Shown here piece after piece: positions 1 to 9,207 of a DNA stretch of 18,751 nucleotides. Position 1 is the stretch's first letter. Every line of letters starts with the position of its first letter. The notes under the pieces were generated by a model, which did no database searches, was not told the DNA's origin, and worked only from the letters and a program-made list of their open reading frames with translations. A program made the translations under genes and the position numbers. Source of the DNA: DATHTK01 sp035463295 (lineage in GTDB: Bacteria > Actinomycetota > Rubrobacteria > Rubrobacterales > Rubrobacteraceae); NCBI GenBank assembly GCA_035463295.1, contig DATHTK010000100.1, positions 1 to 18,751 of the forward strand, read 5' to 3'.

Positions 1-59
1 GCCGAGAAACGATCGCGGCCATGAAGAGGTAGAAGGAACGGACGAAGGAGGTCGAGAGG

Positions 60-146
60 ATGGGTTGTCTACTCGCCATGTTCGCGGGGCTCTTCCCCCG
101 GCTCGGGTTGTTCATCATCTGGGTAGCCAGGCCGGCTCTCGCGTAA
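60..146 (+). pseudogene. truncated small membrane protein (28-codon ORF)
   Basis: The ORF starts at ATG 60 behind a textbook Shine-Dalgarno (AAGGAGG, 45-51, eight bases upstream) and ends at TAA 144-146. The product begins MGCLLAMFAGLFPRLGLFII and ends WVARPALA, a single hydrophobic helix. From memory, this N-terminus resembles a family of roughly 80-residue small membrane proteins of actinobacteria that begin MGCLLA..PRL.LF..W. In those the chain continues past this point with further hydrophobic segments. Here it stops at codon 29, and the DNA after the stop does not read as the missing part in any frame. It is therefore either a deletion remnant or a genuine micro-protein. No function is assigned. 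Confidence 0.4.
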
Positions 147-186
147 CACTGCAGAAACAGTGCCAGGTTTGCGAAAGGAATAGCCT

Positions 187-1014
187 ATGTGCCGCTGGCT
201 CGCATACTCGGGGTCCGCTATCCTCCTAGAGGAACTACTCTATAAACCGGACCACTCCCTCATAGACCAGAGTCTCCACGCTCGCCTGGGTGTAGAGACG
301 ACCAACGGGGACGGCTTCGGGGTCGGCTGGTACGGCGCAAACAGCGACACCCCAGCGGTCTTCCGGAGCATCGAACCGGCCTGGAACGAGCGCAATCTGC
401 GCGAGATCTCTACCCACATTGCCTCACCGCTCTTCCTCGCGCACATCCGCGCCTCGACGGGCACGGCCGTGCAGCAGACCAACTGCCACCCGTTCCGCTA
501 CGGTCGATGGCTCTGGGTCCACAACGGCTTGGTGCGCGACTTCCCGCGCATCAAGCGTGAGCTCGCGCTCGTGGTTGATGAGTCGCTCTATCCGTCCATC
601 GAGGGATCGACGGATTCGGAGCTGCTATTCTACATCGCGCTTACGTTCGGTCTTGAAGACGACCCGCCAGGCGCGGTCGCGCGCATGGTAGGCCTGGTGG
701 AGAAGTCGGGGCGCCGCCACGGTATCGGAAATCCCCTCCAGATGACGATTGCCACGACCGATGGGAAGAGCGTGTGGGCTTTCCGGTACTCCAGCGAGGG
801 CAAGTCGCGTTCGCTGTACTACAGTACCAACATACGCACGGTGCGGGAGATGTACCCGGAGCGCCCCCGCTTGCAGGAGGTGTCCGACGAGACACGAATC
901 ATCGTCTCAGAGCCGATAGTCGACCTTGCCGGGGCCTGGAACGAGGTTCCGGAATCGAGCTACGGGCTGGTACGAGAGGGAGAGGATGAGCTGCACGCGT
1001 TCCAGCCTCGATGA
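187..1014 (+). CDS. class II glutamine amidotransferase, YafJ/EgtC-like
   Basis: This is a 275-residue Ntn-type glutamine amidotransferase domain standing alone. After Met removal Cys2 (MCRWLAYSG) would be the N-terminal nucleophile that releases ammonia from glutamine. Family features are visible in order: NGDGFGVGWYG (40-50), LAHIRAST (84-91), the NCHPF block and WVHNG (99-114), and STDSELLF (141-148), which recognises the substrate amide. Length matches the GATase_4 family (YafJ, EgtC). No synthase domain or ergothioneine genes lie beside it, so the acceptor of the ammonia is unknown and an EgtC role is not supported. The start is fixed by the essential Cys2 and by an AAAGGA ribosome site about eight bases upstream. 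Confidence 0.85.
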   Translation: MCRWLAYSGSAILLEELLYKPDHSLIDQSLHARLGVETTNGDGFGVGWYGANSDTPAVFRSIEPAWNERNLREISTHIASPLFLAHIRASTGTAVQQTNCHPFRYGRWLWVHNGLVRDFPRIKRELALVVDESLYPSIEGSTDSELLFYIALTFGLEDDPPGAVARMVGLVEKSGRRHGIGNPLQMTIATTDGKSVWAFRYSSEGKSRSLYYSTNIRTVREMYPERPRLQEVSDETRIIVSEPIVDLAGAWNEVPESSYGLVREGEDELHAFQPR

Positions 1015-1111
1015 AATGCCTCAGAGTGTCCGTTCGGCTCGATCGCCGGAACGGCATGGTTTAGCTGGCCCCCGCGAAAGCCCAAGAGCGGAGAAAAGGG
1101 GAGGATAAGGG

Positions 1112-2806
1112 ATGTCTGATGCACCGCGGGCGGGTTCGACAGCTGCCTCGGCCGGGGCCCTGGCCCTCGCGGCGTTGTGCGCCCAGCAGTTCAACATGGC
1201 CTACGACACCGTAGGCATGAACGTCGCGCTCTCGGAGATAGTAGAAGACCTGGATACCTCCCTCTCCGGCATGCAAGCGGCCATCGCCATGTATGCCGTG
1301 GTCATGGCGGCTTTCATGATCACCGGTGCCAAGCTCTCCGACCGCTGGGGACGGCGCCGCACGTTCATGATCGGAACGGCAGTCTACGGCCTCGGATCGG
1401 GGATCACGGCGCTGAGCCCCAACCTGGCATCGCTCGTCATTGGCTGGTCGGTGATCGAAGGCCTCGGCTCGGCCTTCGCTCAGCCCGCCCTCCTGACGCT
1501 CGCCACCCTCAATTTCACCGGGGCGGCCCGCACTCGGGCGTTCGCCGCCATCGGCGCGATGGCAGGGTTCGCATCCGCGATAGCCCCGATCGTCACGGGC
1601 TTCTTCGCGAGCTACCTGACCTGGCGCATCCCCTTCGCGCTGGAGGTCTTGCTGGCCCTGATGGTACTCTGGCTGACCCGCAAGCACCTCGCCGAGTCGC
1701 GCTTGGAGGGTCCCCAGGAGTCCTTCGACCTGGGGGGGGTCGCGCTCTCTGCCCTTGGCTTCGCGACAACGGTGTTCGGGTTTATTCTGGCCAGCACCTA
1801 CGGGTTCTTTACCGCGCGCCAGGACATGGTGATCGGCGGCGCCACGCTATTCGAGGAGGGCGGGATCTCGCCGGTACCGGTGGTCGTGGGAATAGGACTC
1901 CTCGTGCTGGTGCTGTTCGCCGCTTGGGAGCGGTGGGGACGTATTCGCAGAGGGCTAGAGCCGCTGGTTCGCCTCTCTATTTTGCGGCTCCTGACGATAA
2001 GGGTCGGCGTCGTGCTGACGGCCGCCGTGTTCCTGGCCCTGGCCGGCCTTCTGTTTTGTGTGCCGGTCTTCCTCCAGATAAGCCTGGGATACAGCGCCAT
2101 CGAGACTGGCGTCACGCTGCTTCCGCTGAGCTTCGCGCTTCTGGCGACCGCCATCGTTGCGAGCAGGCTAAGCGCTCGGGGGGTTGCGCAGGACCGCCTC
2201 GTGAGGGTCGGGTTTCTTACACTGGGCATCGGTTGCATATTTCTCGCAAGTAGCCTGCTGGTTACGGCGACGAAGCTCAGCCTCGCCCCGGGCCTCATCC
2301 TCGTCGGCCTGGGGCTCGGGCTAGTCCTCGCCATCATCCAGGACTTCGTACAGTCGGCGGCCCCCCCCGAACAGACGAGTGATGTCGCCGGGTTCTCGCG
2401 CAGCGTAGGCTACCTCGGGTCAGCACTTGGTACATCGGTGGCCGGGGCGGTGCTCATCGGGGTGCTCATCGCCGTGGGGACAACGCAGGTCCAACAGAGC
2501 CCGGATCTTACAGGCGCCCAGAAAGACCAGTTAGTGGCGGCGCTCGAGAGTTCCACCCAGGCGCTGAGCGACACCCAAATACGGGCTGCGCTCCAAGGAC
2601 AACCAGCCCAGATAGAGCAAGAGGTCGCGGGCATCTACACCGAGGCCCGCAACACTGGTATGCAGGCCGCGGCGGCGATGCTCGGGGTCGTGTCGCTGCT
2701 CGCGTTCTTGCTGGCCTTCAGGCTCAAGACACCGACACCAGAGGGCGAAAGCGAAGCGAGCGATGGATTCGCCCCCGAGACGGGACACTCTGGTACCGTG
2801 CCGTAA
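1112..2806 (+). CDS. MFS multidrug exporter, DHA2 (14-helix) family
   Basis: This 564-residue polytopic membrane protein is of the EmrB/QacA type, expected to export hydrophobic or cationic compounds by proton antiport. The MFS motif A, GAKLSDRWGRRR (72-83), lies between helices 2 and 3. The glycine/proline-rich segment around 150-165 (AGFASAIAPIVTGFF) fits the antiporter motif C. A long polar loop rich in Gln and Ser (about 455-510) precedes the last helix, as is usual in DHA2 proteins. Length and the many hydrophobic segments suit 14 helices. The ATG has a strong purine ribosome site (AGGGGAGG, 1097-1104). No regulator gene of the TetR or MarR type sits next to it. The substrate cannot be told from sequence. 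Confidence 0.85.
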   Translation: MSDAPRAGSTAASAGALALAALCAQQFNMAYDTVGMNVALSEIVEDLDTSLSGMQAAIAMYAVVMAAFMITGAKLSDRWGRRRTFMIGTAVYGLGSGITALSPNLASLVIGWSVIEGLGSAFAQPALLTLATLNFTGAARTRAFAAIGAMAGFASAIAPIVTGFFASYLTWRIPFALEVLLALMVLWLTRKHLAESRLEGPQESFDLGGVALSALGFATTVFGFILASTYGFFTARQDMVIGGATLFEEGGISPVPVVVGIGLLVLVLFAAWERWGRIRRGLEPLVRLSILRLLTIRVGVVLTAAVFLALAGLLFCVPVFLQISLGYSAIETGVTLLPLSFALLATAIVASRLSARGVAQDRLVRVGFLTLGIGCIFLASSLLVTATKLSLAPGLILVGLGLGLVLAIIQDFVQSAAPPEQTSDVAGFSRSVGYLGSALGTSVAGAVLIGVLIAVGTTQVQQSPDLTGAQKDQLVAALESSTQALSDTQIRAALQGQPAQIEQEVAGIYTEARNTGMQAAAAMLGVVSLLAFLLAFRLKTPTPEGESEASDGFAPETGHSGTVP

Positions 2807-2888
2807 GTACTCTCAATGGAGGTTTCTCTGAGGCTGGTCGATCGTAACGAGTGCGTACCGAGGTCTGGCCCCGGGACAGGTTCGCCCA

Positions 2889-3608
2889 GTGAGTAACACG
2901 CCATCTCAACCGGAGCGTGATGACCGACTCGGCGAGCGCGAACGGACCAGCCTCGAGGGCCGCTTCGGCGCGGTCTTGGTTCTGCTCTTTATCGCCGTGT
3001 TCTTCTCCATCGCCGCACCGGAGGGCTCGGGGGCTTTGCTGCTCACCACGGTCGTTCTGGCTATCACCCTAGGAATCGCCATGCTCGCCTCGGGCGTAAG
3101 CGCGCGGGCCGCGCGGGTATGGTTGGGTGTCGCCGTACTCGGGGTCGGCTTCAGCATCATCATCGCCCTGACGCAGGAGAGTTTAAGGACCGCCGGCGGA
3201 TTCCTCGCGATCACCAGCCTCATCCTGACAGCCACGACGATAGGCGCAATCGCCCGTCGCGTGTTGCAGTACGTCGAGATCAGCGTGGTGACGGTGCTCG
3301 GGGCAGTGTGCATCTACGTGCTGGTGGGACTGTCGTTCGCTTTCGCCTACGAGATAGTAGGCTCTTTTGGCTCGCAACCCTTCTTTGCTTCGCAGCAGGA
3401 GAGGGAGACGAGAAGCGACTACGTGTACTTCAGCTTCATTACGATGGCCACGGTAGGTTATGGCGACCTCACGGCCCAGGGAGGCCTCGGCAGAGCCTTG
3501 GCGGTGACCGAAGGTTTGCTCGGACAGATCTACCTGGTCACCGCCGTTGCCGCCCTCGTGAGCAACGTGGGCCGAGCGTCTGCGCCGCGGAAGAGAGACG
3601 GACGCTAA
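2889..3608 (+). CDS. six-helix potassium channel family protein
   Basis: This 239-residue protein has about six hydrophobic segments (near 27-43, 49-69, 76-95, 103-120, 131-157 and 203-225). A potassium selectivity filter, TVGYGD (188-193), lies between the last two, in the TMATVGYGDLT context of the Ion_trans_2 pore family. The fourth segment lacks the regular arginines of a voltage sensor, and there is no C-terminal RCK/TrkA-N nucleotide-binding domain. It is therefore probably a simple, non-voltage-gated channel that acts as a tetramer in the membrane. The start is GTG 2889 with only a weak ribosome site (ACAGG), 82 bases after the exporter, so cotranscription is possible. A more downstream start is not excluded, because the first 25 residues are polar and poorly conserved-looking. 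Confidence 0.8.
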   Translation: MSNTPSQPERDDRLGERERTSLEGRFGAVLVLLFIAVFFSIAAPEGSGALLLTTVVLAITLGIAMLASGVSARAARVWLGVAVLGVGFSIIIALTQESLRTAGGFLAITSLILTATTIGAIARRVLQYVEISVVTVLGAVCIYVLVGLSFAFAYEIVGSFGSQPFFASQQERETRSDYVYFSFITMATVGYGDLTAQGGLGRALAVTEGLLGQIYLVTAVAALVSNVGRASAPRKRDGR

Positions 3609-3756
3609 AGGACCGGAGCGCGCTCGTCGAACGCATGCTCACAGCCCCTCCCTCGGAGAACGAGAGTGAGAAAGATGACCGGGCGCTGGCCGAGGAGAGA
3701 CCCGCGCGAGAGGTCGGTAACGAGGCGGGGTCTGGAGGTCCGTTCGTCAGCCCACC

Positions 3757-3786
3757 TTGACCCTATTCGACTCGGGAGCCTAGAAT
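3757..3786 (+). promoter_or_regulatory. vegetative-type promoter for the amino acid permease
   Basis: TTGACC (3757-3762) and TAGAAT (3781-3786) are separated by 18 bases, close to the housekeeping sigma factor consensus. Transcription would start near 3793, giving a leader of about 70 bases before ATG 3864. This is one of the clearest -35/-10 pairs in the window, and it shows that the permease need not depend on read-through from the channel gene. Confidence 0.6.
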
Positions 3787-3863
3787 GGCTTTGCATTATC
3801 TTCAGGCGGGTTCCGGAAGGATAGAGGGCCTGATCCAAGGCCAACATTGGGGAGGGTGGGGGA

Positions 3864-5213
3864 ATGGAAGGATCGGAAGCTCAGGCGGGCGCAACGGAGC
3901 AGCCGCACCTCAGACGCGGCATTGGCAAGTGGCTGCTGTTGTTCTTTATCGTCGGCGACATGATAGGGGGCGGTATCTACGCTCTCGTCGGCGAGGTCGG
4001 GGCCGTGACGGGGGGTGCGATCTGGTCCGCCTTCTTGCTGGCTTCGGTCCTGGCCCTGCTGACGGCGTTCGCCTACACCGAGCTCGTTACCAAGTACCCT
4101 CGGGCCGGAGGCGCGGCCACCTATGTCCACAACGCGTATGGGATGCCGTTCTTCAGCTTCATGGTGGCCTTCGCGGTGGTCATGTCCGGCGTAACCTCGG
4201 CATCCGCTCTCTCCATAGCATTCGGCGGTGACTACATGGCGCAGTTCATCACGGTGCCGACGGTACTCGTCGCCCTGGTGTTCATCGTGCTGGTAGCTCT
4301 GATCAACTTCCGCGGCATCTCCGAGTCGGTCAAAGTCAACGCGACCTTCACGGTGATCGAAGTCTTCGGTTTGCTCCTGATCGTCTTGATCGGGGTGGTG
4401 GCTCTAAGCGCTGGCACTGGAGACCCTGGCAGGGCTTTCGAGTTCAAGGGAGATGCGAGCATCCCCCTCGTCATCCTGGCCGGCGCCGCGCTTTCGTTCT
4501 ACGCTCTCATCGGCTTCGAGGATGCGGTCAACGTAGCCGAAGAGACCCAGGACCCGAGCAGGACCTTCCCCCGCGCGCTCTTCGGCGGAATTCTGCTAGC
4601 AGCCGTGATCTACCTGCTCGTCACCTTCACCGCCTCGATGGTGGTGCCGACGGATCAGCTGGCAGGCTCGAGCGGGCCTCTGCTGGAGGTGATTAGAGAG
4701 AGTCCCGTGGCCATTCCGACGAGCCTCTTTGCGGTCATTGCTCTCTTCGCGGTCGCCAACGGCGCCCTGATAAACATGATCATGGCCTCCCGCCTGATCT
4801 ACGGCATGAGCGATCAAGGGGTCATGCCCTCCTTTTTCCGCAGGATTCACCCCAGAACCCGCACGCCGTGGGTGGCGATAGTCTTCACTACCCTGATCGC
4901 CATGGCCCTGATCGCATTCGGCGGCACCCTCGAGAATTTGGCGAGCACCACCGTGTTGTTGCTCCTCCTGGTGTTCGTGATAGTGAACCTCACGGTTCTG
5001 GTCTTGCGTCGAGATCCGGTCGCACACGAGCACTTCCGCGCCCCGATCGTGTTCCCGATACTCGGGCTTCTGGTCTCCGCCGGCATGTTGACGCAGCAGG
5101 AAGGGGCCACCTGGTTGCGTGCTGCGGGACTGCTCTTGCTCGGGGCCGTGCTCTACGGCGTGAACCACCTGGTGAAGAGGAGTCTGGACCGGGAGTCTCC
5201 TCGGGAGGAGTAG
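3864..5213 (+). CDS. APC-superfamily amino acid permease
   Basis: This 449-residue membrane protein with about 12 hydrophobic helices should import, or exchange, amino acids or amines. The unwound first helix carries the substrate-binding signature GDMIGGGIYAL (31-41). The helix 6 region, ALIGFEDAVNVAEE followed by QDPSRTFPRAL, is the conserved F.GFE...AEE..dP.R..P block of this superfamily. The start ATG 3864 follows a strong purine run (GGGAGGGTGGGGG), and a promoter lies at 3757-3786. The protein ends only 14 bases before the stop of the convergent peptidase gene. The last codons include a small dyad (CTCCTC at 5197-5202, GAGGAG at 5205-5210). Substrate specificity is not readable from sequence. 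Confidence 0.87.
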   Translation: MEGSEAQAGATEQPHLRRGIGKWLLLFFIVGDMIGGGIYALVGEVGAVTGGAIWSAFLLASVLALLTAFAYTELVTKYPRAGGAATYVHNAYGMPFFSFMVAFAVVMSGVTSASALSIAFGGDYMAQFITVPTVLVALVFIVLVALINFRGISESVKVNATFTVIEVFGLLLIVLIGVVALSAGTGDPGRAFEFKGDASIPLVILAGAALSFYALIGFEDAVNVAEETQDPSRTFPRALFGGILLAAVIYLLVTFTASMVVPTDQLAGSSGPLLEVIRESPVAIPTSLFAVIALFAVANGALINMIMASRLIYGMSDQGVMPSFFRRIHPRTRTPWVAIVFTTLIAMALIAFGGTLENLASTTVLLLLLVFVIVNLTVLVLRRDPVAHEHFRAPIVFPILGLLVSAGMLTQQEGATWLRAAGLLLLGAVLYGVNHLVKRSLDRESPREE

Positions 5214-5227
5214 CCGAAGGGGTAGGT

Positions 5228-6727
5228 CTAGCCGATACCGTACAGCTCGCCGAACTTGCTCCTGAGGTACCGCAGGTAGGGTCCCGCCTCCATCGGCCGG
5301 CCGGTCGCCCGTTTTACGAGCTCGTCGGGGTCGTAGCGGCTCCCGTGGCGATGGACGCTCTCCCGGAGCCACCCGCGCAGCGTCCCGAACTCGCCGCGAC
5401 CGATCTCCTCCCTTATCTGCGGGCGCCGTTCTATCGCCGTCTCGAAGAGCTGGGCGGCGAGGACGTTGCCTATCGTGTAGGTCGGGAAGTAGCCGAAGAG
5501 ACCGGCCGCCCAGTGGATGTCCTGCAGCACCCCGTGCGCGTCGTCGCGGGGTGTGAGGCCGAGATACTCCTCCATCCTCGCGTTCCAGGCGTCGGGGAGC
5601 CCGGCGACGGTAAGGCTCCCCTCGAAGAGGGCGACCTCGAGCTCGAAGCGCACCGTGATGTGCAGGTCGTAGGTCAGCTCGTCGGCCTCGACCCGAATCT
5701 CGGAGGGCTTCACTTCGTTCACCGCGCGGGAGAACATATCGAGGTCGGCGTCGAGAGCGAACCTCTCCCTGAGCCTCGGGTAGTAGTGGGACCAGAAGGG
5801 GCGCGAGCGGCCGACCAGGTTCTCCCAGAGGCGCGATTGTGACTCGTGCACACCCATCGAGACGCCGCCGGCGAGGGGCGTGCGGGAGTATGCGGGCTCT
5901 ACGCCCTGCTCGTAGATGGCGTGTCCCGCCTCGTGGAAGGTGGCGAAGATGGCAGGGGAGAGCCAGCTCGGGTCGACGCGGGTCGTGATCCTCACGTCGG
6001 CGGGACCGCCGACCGAGATGCAGAACGGATGGACGGCCCGGTCCTGGCGCCCGCGCCCCCAGTCGTAGCCGAACGCGCTGACGACCTCCCTGCCGAACGC
6101 TTCCTGCTTCGCCTCGTCGAACTCGCCGTGCAGGAGGCGCGAGCGGTCCTCGTCCGGCAGCGCGGAGATATCGCGCAGAAAGGGCAAGACCTCCGCGCGC
6201 AGCTCAGCGAACATCTCGTCGAGACGCCCCTTCTTCGCCCCTGGCTCGTAGAGGTCGAGCAGGGCGTCGTAGGGGTGATCCTCGTACCCCAGAGCCTCGG
6301 CGGCCTCCCGCCGGAGCGCGAGTATCGTTTCGAGATGAGGCGCGAACGCGGCCCAATCCGACTCCGCCCGCGCCCGGGCCCACGCCGGCTCCGCGAGGGC
6401 CGTCGCGCGCGAGGTCTCCTCCACGAGTCGGACCGGGATCCTCGTCGCCTTTTCGTAGTCGCGGCGGGCGATCCGCAAGATGGCGTGAGCCTCGGTCTCC
6501 GGCTCCTGTTCGCCTGCGCCGTCGAGCAGGCGGCCCGTCTCCTCCGAGACGAGCATCTCGTGGGCGATGCGGCTCAGGGTTGCGAGCTGCTCGGCGCGGG
6601 CGCCGATCCCGCCCTCGGGCATGTAGGTCTGCTGGTCCCAGAAGAGCACCGACCGCGCGCCGCGCAGGTCGCTAATGGTCGCGAGGCGCTCTTTGAGGAG
6701 TAGTAGAGGTTCCGCTACGGTCACCAC
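5228..6727 (-). CDS. M32 metallocarboxypeptidase (carboxypeptidase Taq family)
   Basis: This 499-residue zinc carboxypeptidase of the cytoplasm removes single residues from the C-termini of peptides. The HEXXH zinc site is HEAGH (265-269), and the third ligand is Glu295 in HESQSRLWEN. Other family blocks are HPF followed by DVRITT (233-249), VRVEADELTY-type (here IRVEADELTY, near residues 342-351) and the GYFPTYTIGN segment near 425. Length is typical of the Taq/BsuCP group. The longest reading starts at GTG 6727, but a TAGTAT element sits exactly six bases before the next codon, GTG 6724. A leaderless message starting there (498 residues) is therefore more likely. The gene is convergent with the permease and divergent from the NADH dehydrogenase. 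Confidence 0.93.
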   Translation of the reverse strand: MVTVAEPLLLLKERLATISDLRGARSVLFWDQQTYMPEGGIGARAEQLATLSRIAHEMLVSEETGRLLDGAGEQEPETEAHAILRIARRDYEKATRIPVRLVEETSRATALAEPAWARARAESDWAAFAPHLETILALRREAAEALGYEDHPYDALLDLYEPGAKKGRLDEMFAELRAEVLPFLRDISALPDEDRSRLLHGEFDEAKQEAFGREVVSAFGYDWGRGRQDRAVHPFCISVGGPADVRITTRVDPSWLSPAIFATFHEAGHAIYEQGVEPAYSRTPLAGGVSMGVHESQSRLWENLVGRSRPFWSHYYPRLRERFALDADLDMFSRAVNEVKPSEIRVEADELTYDLHITVRFELEVALFEGSLTVAGLPDAWNARMEEYLGLTPRDDAHGVLQDIHWAAGLFGYFPTYTIGNVLAAQLFETAIERRPQIREEIGRGEFGTLRGWLRESVHRHGSRYDPDELVKRATGRPMEAGPYLRYLRSKFGELYGIG

Positions 6728-6730
6728 TGC

Positions 6731-6736
6731 ATACTA
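6731..6736 (-). promoter_or_regulatory. -10 element for a leaderless peptidase message
   Basis: Read on the minus strand this is TAGTAT. Six bases separate it from GTG 6724, so transcription starting the usual 6-7 bases downstream would begin at the start codon itself. No ribosome site is visible upstream and no good -35 hexamer is seen, so the call rests on spacing alone. Confidence 0.4.
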
Positions 6737-6814
6737 GCACCGCTGCGCGTGGCGCCGACGGTGCCCGGGTATGACAATGGGCGCCAACGAGGTCATCCGG
6801 AAAGGGAAGGTGCG

Positions 6815-8185
6815 ATGAATCGGCTAATGAGGAGCGCGCTCATGGTGGGTGGCGGAGCGGCCGCGGCCGAGGTGTTGCGGCGGACCGTGCTGCGGGGAAC
6901 CCGCGCCCGCTACGAGCCGTGGGAGCGGCCGCCGTACAGGGACTTCCCGAACCGCGTGCTCATCGTGGGCGGGGGCTTCGCCGGCTACAGAGCGGCCGAG
7001 GTCCTCTGCAAGCGCGCGAGGGACAGAGACGACGTGGGCGTCATGATGATCTCCCGCGAGAACTACTTCACCTTCTGGCCGATGGTGGCGAGCGTCATAA
7101 GCAGCGACGTGGAGACCAGGAACGTGGCACAGCCTCTGCGGCGTTCCCTTATGAGGCTCGGCGCGAGCTTCCGGCGCGCCGACCTGGAGGGGCTGGACCT
7201 GGAGAAGCGGTGTGTCACCGCCGCGGGCAGGGAGTTCCCCTACGAGCACCTCGTCCTCGCCCTGGGCGCCGAGCCGGCGTACTTCAATATCCCCGGCGTC
7301 GAGGAGCACTGCATCAGCATAAAGGGTCTGAGCGCCGGGGAGGAGATCGTCAACCGGGTCATCGAGCGTTACGAGGAGACCACGCTGGCTCGCGGCGAGG
7401 TTCCGGACTCGCGCCTGACCTTCGTCGTGATCGGGGGCGGAGCGACGGGGGTGGAGGTCGCCTCCGAGCTGCACAGCCTGGTCCACGACCTGCTGGTCCC
7501 GGACTACCCGAACATAAGCCCACACCGCGTCAAGATAATCCTGGTAGACGCGAACAAGGAGATTCTCAAGGAGCTCGACCCGGCCCTCCGGCGGGTGGCG
7601 CGCAAGAAGCTCGCGGACCTCCACATCGAGGTGCTCAACAACGTCCGGGCGCAAGAGGTGACGGCGGACAGGGTTACTCTGAACGACGGCCGGGAGATTG
7701 CGGCCGAGAACGTCATCTGGACCGCCGGGGCCCGCGCGAGCGTGAAGCTCGAGGAGCTCCCGCTCCCGCACGACGAGCGGAAGGGCCTCGAGGTCGACCG
7801 GTGCATGCGCGTCGTCGGTCACGACAATATATGGGGCATCGGCGACTGCGCGGCCAACGTCGACGAGAAAGGGGACCCCGTCCCCCCGAACGCTCAGGCG
7901 GCGGTGCAGGAGGGCGAGGCCGTCGCGAGGAACATCCTCGCCGTCATAGACGGCGAGGAGCCCAGGCCCTTCCGCTATAGGCCCCTCGGCCAGCTCGTGG
8001 AGATCGGCAGCGAGTTCGCCGTCAACGAGGTCCTGGGGATCAAGTTCAGCGGCTTCATCGCCGCCCTGTTCTGGCGGGCCACCTACCTCTACAAGCTCGA
8101 AAGCCCCGAGAGCCGGGCCCGCGTCGCGGTCGACTGGCTCCTCGACCTCTTCTACGATCCGCCCGTCACCCAGATCCGGCGCTAG
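6815..8185 (+). CDS. ndh: type II NADH dehydrogenase (NDH-2) / FAD-dependent NAD(P) oxidoreductase
   Basis: This 456-residue flavoprotein should pass electrons from NADH to membrane quinone without pumping protons. It has two Rossmann sites: FAD-binding RVLIVGGGFAGYRAAEVL (47-64) and NAD-binding FVVIGGGATGVEVASEL (203-219). It also has the second FAD contact IWGIGDCAAN (339-348) and the NDH-2 quinone-site segment PPNAQAAVQEG (357-367). The C-terminal stretch with FIAALFWRATYLY (414-426) fits the amphipathic membrane anchor of this family. A longer reading from ATG 6749 exists, but ATG 6815 has a GGGAAGG ribosome site and gives a normal start. A hydrophobic N-terminal segment with GGGAAAA (12-18) precedes the FAD fold and is unusual. 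A sulfide:quinone or carotenoid-type oxidoreductase is less likely. Confidence 0.85.
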   Translation: MNRLMRSALMVGGGAAAAEVLRRTVLRGTRARYEPWERPPYRDFPNRVLIVGGGFAGYRAAEVLCKRARDRDDVGVMMISRENYFTFWPMVASVISSDVETRNVAQPLRRSLMRLGASFRRADLEGLDLEKRCVTAAGREFPYEHLVLALGAEPAYFNIPGVEEHCISIKGLSAGEEIVNRVIERYEETTLARGEVPDSRLTFVVIGGGATGVEVASELHSLVHDLLVPDYPNISPHRVKIILVDANKEILKELDPALRRVARKKLADLHIEVLNNVRAQEVTADRVTLNDGREIAAENVIWTAGARASVKLEELPLPHDERKGLEVDRCMRVVGHDNIWGIGDCAANVDEKGDPVPPNAQAAVQEGEAVARNILAVIDGEEPRPFRYRPLGQLVEIGSEFAVNEVLGIKFSGFIAALFWRATYLYKLESPESRARVAVDWLLDLFYDPPVTQIRR

Positions 8186-8195
8186 GAGGCACGGG

Positions 8196-8222
8196 ACCGG
8201 CCCCGGGCACTTGCCGGCCGGT
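8196..8222 (+). terminator. GC-rich hairpin after the NADH dehydrogenase gene
   Basis: ACCGGCC (8196-8202) pairs perfectly with GGCCGGT (8216-8222), and an inner GGC/GCC pair closes an ACTT loop. No T-run follows, so it may be a weak or Rho-assisted terminator. It also overlaps the possible -35 of purU. Confidence 0.35.
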
Positions 8223-8240
8223 GGGGGGGTGTTGCAGAAT
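8211..8240 (+). promoter_or_regulatory. possible purU promoter
   Basis: TTGCCG (8211-8216) and CAGAAT (8235-8240) are 18 bases apart. Transcription would begin near 8247, about 36 bases before ATG 8283, which agrees with the shorter purU start. The -10 lacks the leading T, so the call is weak. Confidence 0.3.
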
Positions 8241-8282
8241 GAGGAGCGTTCGTCACTTCGAGACCGGAGCGTGCGCTGTCCG

Positions 8283-9143
<861 letters not shown>

Positions 9144-9171
9144 TGAAGGCCGGCGGTCTAGTCCGCGGGTC

Positions 9172-9185
9172 GCAGGCGCGCCTGC
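9172..9185 (+). promoter_or_regulatory. 14-bp perfect palindrome at the his promoter
   Basis: GCAGGCGCGCCTGC is its own reverse complement. It lies immediately upstream of the TAAGAT -10 of hisZ, occupying the spacer and -35 zone. That is a suitable place for a repressor operator, but the dyad could instead be a minimal hairpin ending purU. No regulator gene is adjacent. Confidence 0.35.
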
Positions 9186-9191
9186 ATCGGT

Positions 9192-9197
9192 TAAGAT
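9192..9197 (+). promoter_or_regulatory. -10 element of the hisZGDB operon
   Basis: TAAGAT lies ten bases before ATG 9208. Transcription would begin about three or four bases before the start codon, leaving almost no leader and no room for an attenuator or ribosome site. No convincing -35 was found. Confidence 0.4.
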
Positions 9198-9207
9198 AGC
9201 GGTTCGT

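Noticed and set aside
187..1014. EgtC of ergothioneine synthesis
   Set aside because: Same superfamily and MCR start, but no EgtB, EgtD or EgtE gene is adjacent.
3634..3760. 41-codon ORF after the channel gene
   Set aside because: Polar Glu/Ser/Pro-rich product, no ribosome site, and its end overlaps the permease promoter -35. Not enough to call a gene.
5846..6703. 285-codon plus-strand frame
   Set aside because: Antisense to the M32 peptidase, whose zinc site and family blocks are intact.
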